Assembly (NCBI GenBank): GCA_905182155.1
Contig: CAJJAX010000032.1
Span: 1-34,555, forward strand
Length of the DNA: 34,555 nucleotides
Source: an uncultured Pseudomonadales bacterium
GTDB taxonomy: Bacteria > Pseudomonadota > Gammaproteobacteria > Pseudomonadales > Azotimanducaceae
Direction of reading: 5' to 3'
Each line of letters begins with the position of its first letter. Positions within the stretch are counted from its first letter, which is position 1. Under the pieces are notes generated by a model, which was not told the DNA's origin, did no database searches, and saw only the letters and a program-made list of their open reading frames with translations. Positions 19,921 to 27,541 of the stretch are shown piece after piece. The translations under genes were made by a program, and so were the position numbers.

Positions 19921-20686
19921 TGCTTGCCCCCCACATTATCAATTAATCGGATTTCATTATTTTCGGCGCCAACTCGAACGGCGCCAAACCGCCGGCACTT
20001 AACGCTTGTTACATAATCAACCGTAAACCCCAAGTCGCTCAGCGCTTGCCTTGCCGCTTGATCGGAGTCTGAATTAAGCAAACACGGATACAGATTTGCA
20101 GCCAGCGCGCGCTGCTGTCGGGTCAAGCGTCGATTACGAGAACTCATCGCCAACCCATCTGGTTCTCGCACGGTTGGCACCGGCTCAATGACAGTGTTTA
20201 AAAACAATGCCGCGGCCATCCCTTTAATCAACTCATATTGTTGGTAATCTTTTTCGCCAAAATAGGCCGCATTGGCCTGCACCAGATTCAAGAGTTTCAG
20301 TACTCACTCCAACAGCGCGTGGGCGAGGTAGGCCGGGCGGCGCCGCAGCGATCCCGACTCAACAATGCTTCATCAACCGCGTAATGGTCGCCTTCCGGAT
20401 ACAACTCAGCGACTGATGGCAGAAACAGCGCTGACGCGCCCATGCCTTCCAACAATTGCTGATCTTCAGTTTCGGTCCGCGGGTAGCCCGCCAGATCCTT
20501 GGCCTCATTAAATTGCATTGGATTCACAAAGATAGAAACCACCACATGTTGATGCTGGGCCTTTGCCGCCGAAACCAGCGCGCAATGGCCAGCGTGCAGC
20601 GCCCCCATCGTGGGCACAAACCCAACGGAGCCTTCCAATTTTTCGCGGTAAGCCCGCAAGGCTTGGGTTGTGCGAATGATTTTCAC
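19917..20686 (-). CDS. panC: Pantothenate synthetase, frameshifted
   Basis: Two frames together make PanC. The first (20686 to 20297) carries the ATP-binding GFVPTMGALHAGH, VVVSIFVNPMQF and LSRDRCGAARP; the second (through 20291 to 19917) carries LVQANAAYFGEKDYQQYELI and the KMSKS-like AMSSRNRRL. In between (about 20285-20335) the expected G-H-F-x-G-V-x-T-V-L-K strand is garbled, with an in-frame TGA just before VLKLLNLV, implying more than one small indel. The enzyme joins pantoate and beta-alanine. ATG at 20686 overlaps the panB stop by 4 bp. The reconstructed length, about 256 aa, is shorter than the 280 of E. coli, mostly in the C-terminal domain. Confidence 0.9.
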
Positions 20687-21474
20687 GCGTAGCTTTCACA
20701 AACGGCAGGGAACGCGCCTTCCGTCACATCCTGATGATAGTGATTGAGCGCCGCAACCACGTCACCCGCAAGATCTGCGTACTTTCGTAAAAACTTAGGA
20801 TGAAAGCCGCGGTTCGCGCCTAATAAGTCTTGGAGGACCAACACTTGTCCATCGACCTGAACCCCGGCGCCGATGCCAATCACTGGACAGTCGAGTTTTT
20901 GGGTAAGAACGCTTGCCACCTTTGCCGGCACACATTCCAAAACCAAAGCCGAAATTCCAGCGCGCGCCAGGTGCTCAGCTTCCTCAATCAGCGCACTGGC
21001 TGCCGCTTCGGTTCTGGCTTGCACCCGGTGCCCGCCCAACTGCAGAACCGCCTGAGGGGTTAACCCCAGATGACCCACAACCGGCAGGCCGGCCTCAACC
21101 AAATGGGCGATCAGGGTTAATTGATGTTTTGCGCCTTCTATTTTGACGGCATGCGCCCCGGCTTGAATCAGCGCAGTGGCGGCGGCAACGCCAGCAGGCA
21201 GATCGCTGCTGGCCGTCATAAACGGCATATCCGCAATAATCACTTTATCACCCGCACCGCGAGCAACCGCCGCCACATGAGGCAACATCAACTCAAGGGT
21301 TGCATGCACCGTCGAGGCAAAGCCATGCATGACCACGGCCAAAGAATCCCCCACTAAAATGCTATCGATCGCTGATTCGGCGACCAATTGGGCTGACCAA
21401 AAGTCGTAACAGGTAACCATCGAGATTTTTTGTTGGGTGGCTTTCATTGTTTGAAAGCGGGCAATCGATTGCAT
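20683..21474 (-). CDS. panB: 3-methyl-2-oxobutanoate hydroxymethyltransferase
   Basis: The ATG at 21474 gives 263 residues (E. coli PanB is 264) and is preceded by TGGAGA at a good distance; the frame stays open to 21564 but that extension does not look like PanB. Motifs: KISMVTCYDFWSAQLV, ILVGDSLAVVMHG with the Mg2+ aspartate, ADMPFM, AHAVKIEG, and VVGHLGLTPQ. It transfers a hydroxymethyl group from methylene-tetrahydrofolate to ketoisovalerate, starting pantothenate synthesis. First gene of panB-panC-coaX. Confidence 0.95.
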   Translation of the reverse strand: MQSIARFQTMKATQQKISMVTCYDFWSAQLVAESAIDSILVGDSLAVVMHGFASTVHATLELMLPHVAAVARGAGDKVIIADMPFMTASSDLPAGVAAATALIQAGAHAVKIEGAKHQLTLIAHLVEAGLPVVGHLGLTPQAVLQLGGHRVQARTEAAASALIEEAEHLARAGISALVLECVPAKVASVLTQKLDCPVIGIGAGVQVDGQVLVLQDLLGANRGFHPKFLRKYADLAGDVVAALNHYHQDVTEGAFPAVCESYA

Positions 21475-21517
21475 AGCTATTCTCCAGACACCGGTAGAAC
21501 GCGCCAATCGACAGGCA

Positions 21518-21593
21518 GGGGCTTTAATAAGCCGCCTTCGAGGTACCTGTCCAATTGGGATCAAGTCCTTTAAAAATTTTAAATTAAAGCCCC
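21518..21593. repeat. 11-bp perfect inverted repeat in the panB leader
   Basis: GGGGCTTTAAT at 21518-21528 and its exact complement ATTAAAGCCCC at 21583-21593, separated by 54 bp. It lies 44 bp upstream of the panB start on the minus strand and could fold in the panB leader RNA. The spacer holds an AT-rich stretch CTTTAAAAATTTTAAATTAAAG. Confidence 0.6.
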
Positions 21594-21690
21594 AGCGCCA
21601 TCAGCGTCAAAAGCTATACCTTGAATACCCATCCGCAGGGATTGAGTTTCAGCAATGAGGTTAGAGATTTTTTTAAACGCCGTCAAACCA

Positions 21691-21719
21691 TCGCCAATAA
21701 ATTGGAAAGACTGTAGAAT
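21691..21719 (+). promoter_or_regulatory. Candidate promoter of tRNA-Ile2
   Basis: TCGCCA (21691-21696) and TAGAAT (21714-21719) with a 17-bp spacer match the sigma-70 boxes at 4/6 and 5/6. The segment between the -10 and the tRNA, TACCGCTC, is GC-rich like stringently controlled discriminators. Transcription would begin almost at the tRNA 5' end, so the leader would be very short. Confidence 0.4.
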
Positions 21720-21727
21720 TACCGCTC

Positions 21728-21804
21728 GGGCCTATAGCTCAGTTGGTTAGAGCACTGGACTCATAATCCATTGGTCGAAGGTTCGAGTCCTTCTGGGCCC
21801 ACCA
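21728..21804 (+). tRNA. tRNA-Ile2 (CAU anticodon, lysidine-modified)
   Basis: A 77-nt cloverleaf with encoded CCA. The acceptor stem GGGCCTA pairs with TGGGCCC, the D arm is GCTC...GAGC, the anticodon loop CTCATAA has CAT, and the T arm is GAAGG-TTCGAGT-CCTTC. CAU could mean Met or the AUA-reading Ile2. The C4-G69 and C5-G68 pairs, recognised by the lysidine synthetase TilS in E. coli, are both present, and the sequence resembles other proteobacterial Ile2 genes, so Ile2 is favoured. The top pair of the anticodon stem (27-43) is a C-T mismatch. Confidence 0.93.
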
Positions 21805-21894
21805 TCTTCTGCTGTTAAAGCTGTGTACTGCTGTGAAAAGTCTAGGGATTTTCAGAAACTGATCAATGGGAGTAGACAAATTTGAAGACACTAG

Positions 21895-22169
21895 AAAAAC
21901 CCTTCCTACACCTACCGCAAAGGCAGCGTGTATTACTTTTCTAAAGCTGTTCCTCAAGATTTAGCTGATTTCTATGCTAACCTAGATAGTAAATCGCTCC
22001 GTACCAAGTCGCTAGCCACGCTAAGACAGCATCACGATCCTTGTCAGCGAAGTTAGAGGACTATTGGCTGGGGTTACGTCTGCAACGTGCTGATGTTCCT
22101 GCAGCTCATCTTCTAGTTGTTCCGCGTGAGCAGTTAGATTCAAAGCGGTATGCGCTTGTTTGCTTTTGA
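21895..22169 (+). pseudogene. Tyrosine integrase N-terminal remnant
   Basis: Starting just after a TAG at 21892, the frame reads YRKGSVYYFSKAVPQDLADF and continues to SKSLRTKSLAT at about 22020, which is the pattern of the N-terminal DUF6538-type domain of phage-like tyrosine recombinases. One frame over it continues as LSAKLEDYWLGLRLQRADVP to a TGA at 22167, again as in these integrases. A deletion near 22020 explains the shift. There is no start codon in frame and the catalytic R-H-R-Y domain is absent. It lies 90 bp past the 3' end of tRNA-Ile2, a common place for integrases to insert. Confidence 0.75.
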
Positions 22170-22229
22170 GTTGACGGTAGGGTCTACCAGTCGGGCGTAA
22201 ACAGCACCGACACTGCAACCTAACATGCG

Positions 22230-22276
22230 CATGGCAGTAAGGCCTGCAAATACCCATGACAGTAAAGCCCACAAAT
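22230..22276. repeat. Imperfect 22-bp direct repeat
   Basis: Two copies, 22230-22251 and 22255-22276, with the pattern CATGnCAGTAAnGCCnnCAAAT, four differences and a 25-bp period. It sits between the integrase remnant and the M20 peptidase end. Confidence 0.6.
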
Positions 22277-22298
22277 GCTTGAGTCGTGCTGCGCTCAG

Positions 22299-23755
22299 TT
22301 AGGCGCTTGCGCCGTGACGTATGATCTGGATATAGGCCTTAATTCCCATCACAAAATCGGCGACCTTCATCTTTTCATTGGCGCCGTGGAATCCTGCAAG
22401 GTCTGCTTGGGTGAGTTTGAAAGGATTAAAGCGGTAGGCGTTATCAGCGATTTGGCCATAATGCCGACTGTCTGAACCAGCGATCATCAATCCGGGGGTA
22501 ACGGCAACTTCACCGTAGACTTCCCTCAGACTCTTGCTAATCAAGCTATAACCGTCTGCTTGCCATGATGATACCGAAGATGCATTTCGCCCCCCCGTGT
22601 TCGTACCGTAATTTGCTCGTCTGCAACGATACGTTCTACATACGCCTGAACGCTCTCCGGGGTATCTCTAGGATGAACCCGAAAATTTACGGTTGCGATT
22701 GCCTCAATCGGCAGCACATTGGTCTTGATGCTGCCGGACAGCATCGTGGGTGCCGTTGTAGTTCTCAGCATGGCGTTAGCAAAGGTGATATTGCTAAGTT
22801 GATCATCGATGACCTCGTCAAATAGCCAGCGGTTAGCAAATAACATTCGCATCGGGAAATCGAAGTAACGGCTTATCCCATCAAACATGGTTGCGCTCAG
22901 GCCCTGCAATCCGCCTGGTACCGGGTTTTCTTCGAGTTTATTAATGGCTTTTGCTAACACACTCACCGCATTATTTTTCGGTGGCATGGAAGAATGTCCT
23001 CCAGCAGCGTTAGCAACAATATCTAAAGTAACGCTACCTTTTTCAGCAACATTGATAATCGCCAATTGCTGATCCGGAATCATAGGATTATCGGACACGA
23101 GCATGCCCCCTTCGTCGACAGACCATTGCAGTTGAACGCCCTCTTGTTTAAGTTTTTCTGTAACCTGGGCTGCTCCCCCGCCGCCAATCTCTTCGTCATG
23201 ACCAAAACTAAAATAAACAGTCCTGGTAGGCTGAAAGTTGTTTTTAATTAGATAAGTTGCTGCCTCCATCATTCCAACGACGCCACTTTTGTCATCCAAC
23301 GCCCCTCTGCCCCATATTCTATTGTTTGAAATCACTCCAGCAAAAGGTTCCTCTTCCCAAATGCTCTCGGTGCCGGGAATAACAGGGACTACATCGTAAT
23401 GCGCAGTTAATAGGATCGGTGCGAGGCTGCTGTCGCTGCCCTCCCATTTAAAAAGCAAAGTGTACTCAAGCATCTCGAGCTGCATTGCTGAATGAAATTC
23501 AGGATAAGTATCGGCAGCCCATTTAATAAAACCTTCAAATTCTTGGGGTGAAAATTTCTCTTTATCTTGATGAGAAATAGTCTTAAACCTAATAGATGCA
23601 GCCAGATTATTGGTTGCAGCTTCGCCATCAATGTCAGCGGTTAAACCCACATTGACTGTTGGCTCTGGGGCAGAATGCATGAGAGTTCTGATCAAGGCTA
23701 TTGAAAGCAGAGCGCCAACAATCAAAACGAATGAAAGTAATAATTTTTTAAACAT
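22299..23755 (-). CDS. M20 family peptidase (PM20D1/carboxypeptidase S-like), frameshifted
   Basis: The first frame (23755 to 22541) has an N-terminal membrane helix (about 5-24) and the M20 zinc motifs: LLTAHYDVVPV (His119, Asp121), GRGALDDKSG (Asp154) and DEEIGG. After TRGG at a G7 run (complement of 22590-22596) it leaves the family pattern and stops. From the same point another frame reads RNASSVSSWQADGYSLISKS and continues through VTPGLMIAGSDSRHYGQIAD, holding the last zinc histidine, to the true end at 22299. One extra G joins them into about 485 residues. Such enzymes hydrolyse or form N-acyl amino acids or cleave dipeptides in the periplasm. Start ATG at 23755 with AAAGGG upstream. 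Its base composition looks more AT-rich than that of the core genes. Confidence 0.85.
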
Positions 23756-24151
23756 CCCTTTGCCCCTAAACTTTGCTTTCTTTAAAAAAGCTCGAGGGCA
23801 GCTACCCCTCGGTAGGTTCGTTCAGTCTTTGCCCAGAGCTGACTTGCACGCTATCCGGTCGTTTAGATTAAGGGTGAAATGTGGGGAGGCGAATTCGTAG
23901 AAGGCAAATAGGCTAGGGATTGGGCTCAAGTGCTGTGATTTAATCCAAACGCTGTGGCTTACCAGCCTTGACGAAATTTAGAACGCCTTGCCTAAACGCC
24001 GAAAACATGGCGGTCTTTTTGTTTCTCAAAACACCAGGCTAAAGGTTAACCAAATCAGACAACTAAAGCTTTCTGACAACCTCAGGGATTCCCTGCCGCC
24101 TTTTGAAGACTGACAAACAGATAGCCTCGGTAGACAAAAAAAGGATTACGT
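23756..24151. other. Intergenic region between M20 peptidase and zwf
   Basis: About 396 bp without a supportable gene. It holds the upstream region of the M20 gene, a terminator-like hairpin (separate entry) and a 13-bp palindrome CAGGGATTCCCTG at 24083-24095, 57 bp past the zwf stop. I found no copy of the tRNA-Ile2 3' end here. Confidence 0.5.
23784..23811 (-). terminator. Rho-independent terminator-like hairpin (minus strand)
   Basis: On the minus strand CGAGGG-GTAGCTG-CCCTCG (complement of 23793-23811) is followed after three bases by six T (complement of 23784-23789). It would end transcripts from the zwf operon before the M20 gene, or act as an attenuator in the M20 leader. The 6-bp stem is short. 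Confidence 0.45.
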
Positions 24152-26134
24152 CTAAGCGCCACTTCCTAGCGTCATAAACTCATTGACCGAAAGCGCTAGA
24201 TCGTACCGATCCTTAGCGACCTGTAAGATCTTCTTAGCAAACTGCGGGTGGTCTCTTAGGATACGTTTGAAGTCGTTTTGACTCAAAACGAAAAGATCAC
24301 ATAGCGTTTTAGCCCTGACGTCGGCCGTTCGCGCCGTCGTCAGCAACAAAGCAACTTCTCCGAAGAATTGGCCATCCTGAAGCTGGTTGACGATCTCCCC
24401 TTTGAGGTCGAGCACATCAACTTCACCGCGACAGATAAAATACATTTCCCCGGTTGTGTCACCCTTTTGGATTATCACGTCACCGGCGTCTTTACTAACC
24501 GATTGCATGGCAAGAATGACGGCGCTGAGAAGTAATCTGTCAGCGTCCTTGAACATCGGTAACTCTTCAAGCACATCTGGCGTAACAACCTCGAACCAGC
24601 TTCGACCATCTTTTTCCAATAATTCGTAGGCGGACTTAGGGCCCCAGGAATTACGCGCGTAGTTAGGAAAATCTTCAGCTGGTGTCTTAGCCCAGTAGTC
24701 CAACAAGGGTTGCGCAATGCGCCAAGCAGCTTCTACCAAGTCACCGCGCGAGAACAGCGTGGCATCGCCACGCGAGCAAGCATAGATCATCACTTCATAA
24801 CCGGTATAACGCGATGCGTTGAAGACGTCACCATAATCAAATGCCATATCGACGCTTTGCAGTTGCACGGTGGGGCCAGGCGTCTTTGCCTGAAATAGTA
24901 GTTCTATGCCTTGATAGGGTTGGATATGGAACACTAGTCGATTCGACGTCAACTGAGTCACTTCGGTACCTTTGAACATGCTCTCAGGTGGCTTTTTGAA
25001 TTCGATGACAATTTCAGTGCCTCGCTTCCAAAGCGCTTTACCTGAGCGCAGATAGATTGGCACGCCTTGCCAGCGAAGATTATCGATCTGAAATTTTGCA
25101 GCCGCGAAGGTCTCTGTTTTCGATTCGGGGTTCACATCTTGTTCATCGCGATAACCCGGCTGAACGACGTCCCCGTGCGCATCATAAACCGGGCCGTATT
25201 GGCCTCTAACGACATTTTCTGGAACCTCATCGTCCGTATAAATACGGACTGATTCCAACAGCTTGGCTTTCTCATTGCGAATAGAGTCAGCCTCAAAGGA
25301 TCCGGGCGGCTCCATACAGATGTACGACAACATCTGGAACATATGATTTTGCATCATGTCCCTCAGCACACCAGACTGATCGTAGTACCCTCCTCGACCT
25401 TGAACGTCCACGGCTTCACAAACATTAAACTGTATGTTGTCTATATGGTACTTATTCCACAAAGGTTCAAACATGCCATTTGAAAATCGAAAGGCCAGTA
25501 AGTTTTGGACCGTTTCTTTTCCCAAGTAATGGTCAACGCGATAAATTTGTTCTTCTTTCCAATACTGTAATATTTCTTGGTTAAGCGCTAATGCCGACTG
25601 TAAATTCGTTCCAAAGGGTTTCTCAACGATAATACGCTTCCAGCCACTGCCTTCTTGAAACCCTGCTTTATACAGGTTCTCACATAAGGCGCCAAAAAAC
25701 CGGGGCGCCATGGCAAAGTAGAACAAGATATTGCCGCCAGCCTGATATTTTTTGTCGAGCGCCTGAACCGTTTTCTTTAGACCCTTAAAACTCTCAATAT
25801 CTATATTCGCGCTTTCAAAAAAGAAGCGCGAAAGCAAGTCATCGCTCACCACCTCATCAAACTCGTGACGTGTATGAAATGCGCGTAAGCCAGTCGTTTC
25901 ACTCGCCATCGATGACCGAAATGCTTCGTTGCTAAGCTTGCTCCGACCTGTCCCAAGGACCGCAAAATTTGGCGAAAGCAGATCATCACACGCCAGATTA
26001 TAAAGGGATGGCACTAAAAGACGCTTTGTCAGATCCCCTGATGCGCCAAAGATGACCATGACACACGGTTCACTGAGCGGGTTAACAAACTCGGAGACCG
26101 AACTCGAGGCTTCACTTTTCCCCGGGATTACCAT
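24152..26134 (-). CDS. zwf: Glucose-6-phosphate dehydrogenase with C-terminal cyclic-nucleotide-binding domain
   Basis: 660 residues, about 165 longer than ordinary G6PDH. Residues 1-514 are a complete enzyme: NADP-binding IFGASGDLTKRLLVPSLYNL (Gly30-Asp34), GTGR with Arg64 placed to contact the NADP 2'-phosphate, substrate motif YRVDHYLGKETVQN (Asp201, His202, Lys206) and QNH with general-base His264. Residues about 525-640 form a CNB domain with the phosphate-binding cassette FGEVALLLTTARTADV, including Glu593 and Arg602 at the standard spacing. The enzyme oxidises glucose-6-phosphate to phosphogluconolactone and makes NADPH. The ATG at 26134 has TAGGAGGC upstream. Last gene of the cytochrome cluster, 96 bp after the pentaheme gene. 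No pgl or edd is next to it, unlike usual zwf loci. The CNB suggests allosteric control by cAMP or a similar ligand (inference). Confidence 0.95.
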   Translation of the reverse strand: MVIPGKSEASSSVSEFVNPLSEPCVMVIFGASGDLTKRLLVPSLYNLACDDLLSPNFAVLGTGRSKLSNEAFRSSMASETTGLRAFHTRHEFDEVVSDDLLSRFFFESANIDIESFKGLKKTVQALDKKYQAGGNILFYFAMAPRFFGALCENLYKAGFQEGSGWKRIIVEKPFGTNLQSALALNQEILQYWKEEQIYRVDHYLGKETVQNLLAFRFSNGMFEPLWNKYHIDNIQFNVCEAVDVQGRGGYYDQSGVLRDMMQNHMFQMLSYICMEPPGSFEADSIRNEKAKLLESVRIYTDDEVPENVVRGQYGPVYDAHGDVVQPGYRDEQDVNPESKTETFAAAKFQIDNLRWQGVPIYLRSGKALWKRGTEIVIEFKKPPESMFKGTEVTQLTSNRLVFHIQPYQGIELLFQAKTPGPTVQLQSVDMAFDYGDVFNASRYTGYEVMIYACSRGDATLFSRGDLVEAAWRIAQPLLDYWAKTPAEDFPNYARNSWGPKSAYELLEKDGRSWFEVVTPDVLEELPMFKDADRLLLSAVILAMQSVSKDAGDVIIQKGDTTGEMYFICRGEVDVLDLKGEIVNQLQDGQFFGEVALLLTTARTADVRAKTLCDLFVLSQNDFKRILRDHPQFAKKILQVAKDRYDLALSVNEFMTLGSGA

Positions 26135-26230
26135 TTGGCATGCCTCCTAAAACTAGCAACGATTCGAAACCAACGAGCCTTTAGGAACCTTAGGAAACCC
26201 GCCTGTACGACCTTTGACAAAAGACGCCTC

Positions 26231-27541
26231 CTACAATGCGCTAATGGATTGACTACTCTGCTCCGCCTCAAGCTCAATCAGAGCCTCTCTGAACGCGCGA
26301 TGAGAGAATTTTGAAGGCTCGGCAATTTGATCGCTTAGAAATAGGTTAACCTGATCAGAGTCAACACCCAGCGCCAACAGCGCGAAGTAAACTTGCTCAG
26401 CACCGGCATAATCCCGAACGAGACTATCTGAAGTAAAAATCCTAGCGCGCATTCGCCTAATGGTTTCAGCTTCCATAGACGCCTCACCCACCCGGGCTTT
26501 TAATTGCATCAAGCCCGCTCGCAGCTTTCCTACCGCCTCTCGAAAAGGTTCTCGACTCAAGGCAACCGCTCTATTCATTTGAACAAGCAAGTCGGCTATT
26601 TGGGCGCTGCTATCCAAAACCAGGCTCAACTCGATCAGCGATGCAAACCTTATATTGTAGTCAGAAAGCACTAACTGACCGATTTTTCTGCCGTCGTCGC
26701 GGCCCTGAACAGAATCAAATACCGCGCCCGCATCGGCAAAATCCTGGTGGCACGCGCGGCAGTCAAACAAGGAAAGCTCCGGCACCAAGGTGGCATCCAC
26801 CTCGCGATGCAACACCAAACTCAGGTATCGTTCGGCCGCCGTAATTTGACCCAATGCCCAAACTTGGGCTGTCATAACATCGAGTTCTTGCCCTTGCTTG
26901 GGTTGAGCAATCTCATAATGGGCTTGGAGATCCTCAAAAATAGATAACTCGAACGCAAGCCTTGGGTGCCCAGCGCTCATCATTTCATGCGTTACAAACT
27001 GGTTCCCTTTATTCGAACCCAGATGACAATCCAAGCAGACTTGCGCCTTTAAATTCTGATTGGAAAGATCCACATAGCCCACATCGGCGTGGCGGCTGGC
27101 GTCCCAAGACGCGTCATAATGCAACTTCAGCCAACGCTCTGAACCCCCATGGCAACTTTCGCAGCTAACGCCATCCGTTATTTGGTAGTACAACCCTTGC
27201 TCACTTTCTGGGACTAAGTCCGTATGACACCCCAGGCATTCCCCGCGTTTCGAGGCATCTTCCCAACCCATATTGCGCGTAATCGCTTTTCCTAACGCCC
27301 CATTTAAAACTTGGTAAGCCCTATGATGCGCACCCAGATAACTATGAGACGACTGCCATATCGCAATTTCGTTCTGATAAACCACATCGCCTGTCGAATG
27401 CTGCCGACCATGACACATTGATCCGCCACAACTGTTTACGCCTAGATGCTGATCCTGCTGACTGATTTTTTGATCCGCTTGCAAATTTGCAGACATTGAA
27501 AAGCTAACGATACAAAGCAGACCTAACAGAAATCGTTTCAT
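26231..27541 (-). CDS. Secreted pentaheme c-type cytochrome (cytochrome c554-like)
   Basis: 436 residues with a Sec signal peptide (MKRFLLGLLCIVSFSMSANLQA). Heme motifs in order: CGGSMCH (CX4CH), CLGCH, CESCH, CLDCH and CRACH, thus four standard sites and one expanded site; GVSCESCHGGSERWLKLH is typical of cytochrome c554-type domains. The C-terminal 170 residues carry no heme motif and look helical. It should act in the periplasm as an electron carrier or redox enzyme. The ATG at 27541 overlaps the decaheme stop (ATGA) and has a strong GGAGG upstream. No catalytic-site residues of hydroxylamine oxidoreductase or nitrite reductase are evident. Confidence 0.88.
   Translation of the reverse strand: MKRFLLGLLCIVSFSMSANLQADQKISQQDQHLGVNSCGGSMCHGRQHSTGDVVYQNEIAIWQSSHSYLGAHHRAYQVLNGALGKAITRNMGWEDASKRGECLGCHTDLVPESEQGLYYQITDGVSCESCHGGSERWLKLHYDASWDASRHADVGYVDLSNQNLKAQVCLDCHLGSNKGNQFVTHEMMSAGHPRLAFELSIFEDLQAHYEIAQPKQGQELDVMTAQVWALGQITAAERYLSLVLHREVDATLVPELSLFDCRACHQDFADAGAVFDSVQGRDDGRKIGQLVLSDYNIRFASLIELSLVLDSSAQIADLLVQMNRAVALSREPFREAVGKLRAGLMQLKARVGEASMEAETIRRMRARIFTSDSLVRDYAGAEQVYFALLALGVDSDQVNLFLSDQIAEPSKFSHRAFREALIELEAEQSSQSISAL

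Noticed and set aside
21728-21804. Elongator tRNA-Met, because of the CAU anticodon.
   Set aside because: C4-G69 and C5-G68, the TilS determinants, and overall similarity to Ile2 genes favour Ile2.
23800-23850. Possible second attachment site (GGTTCG followed by similarity to the tRNA 3' end).
   Set aside because: Only GGTTCG matches well; the rest needs many mismatches, so it is not a convincing att duplication.
23980-24020. CGCC...GGCG hairpin followed by TCTTTTTG as a plus-strand terminator.
   Set aside because: The stem is only 4 bp and no plus-strand gene precedes it.
26231-27541. Nitrite reductase or hydroxylamine oxidoreductase.
   Set aside because: No CXXCK site or catalytic-site pattern of those enzymes is visible; only a c554-like heme pattern can be supported.
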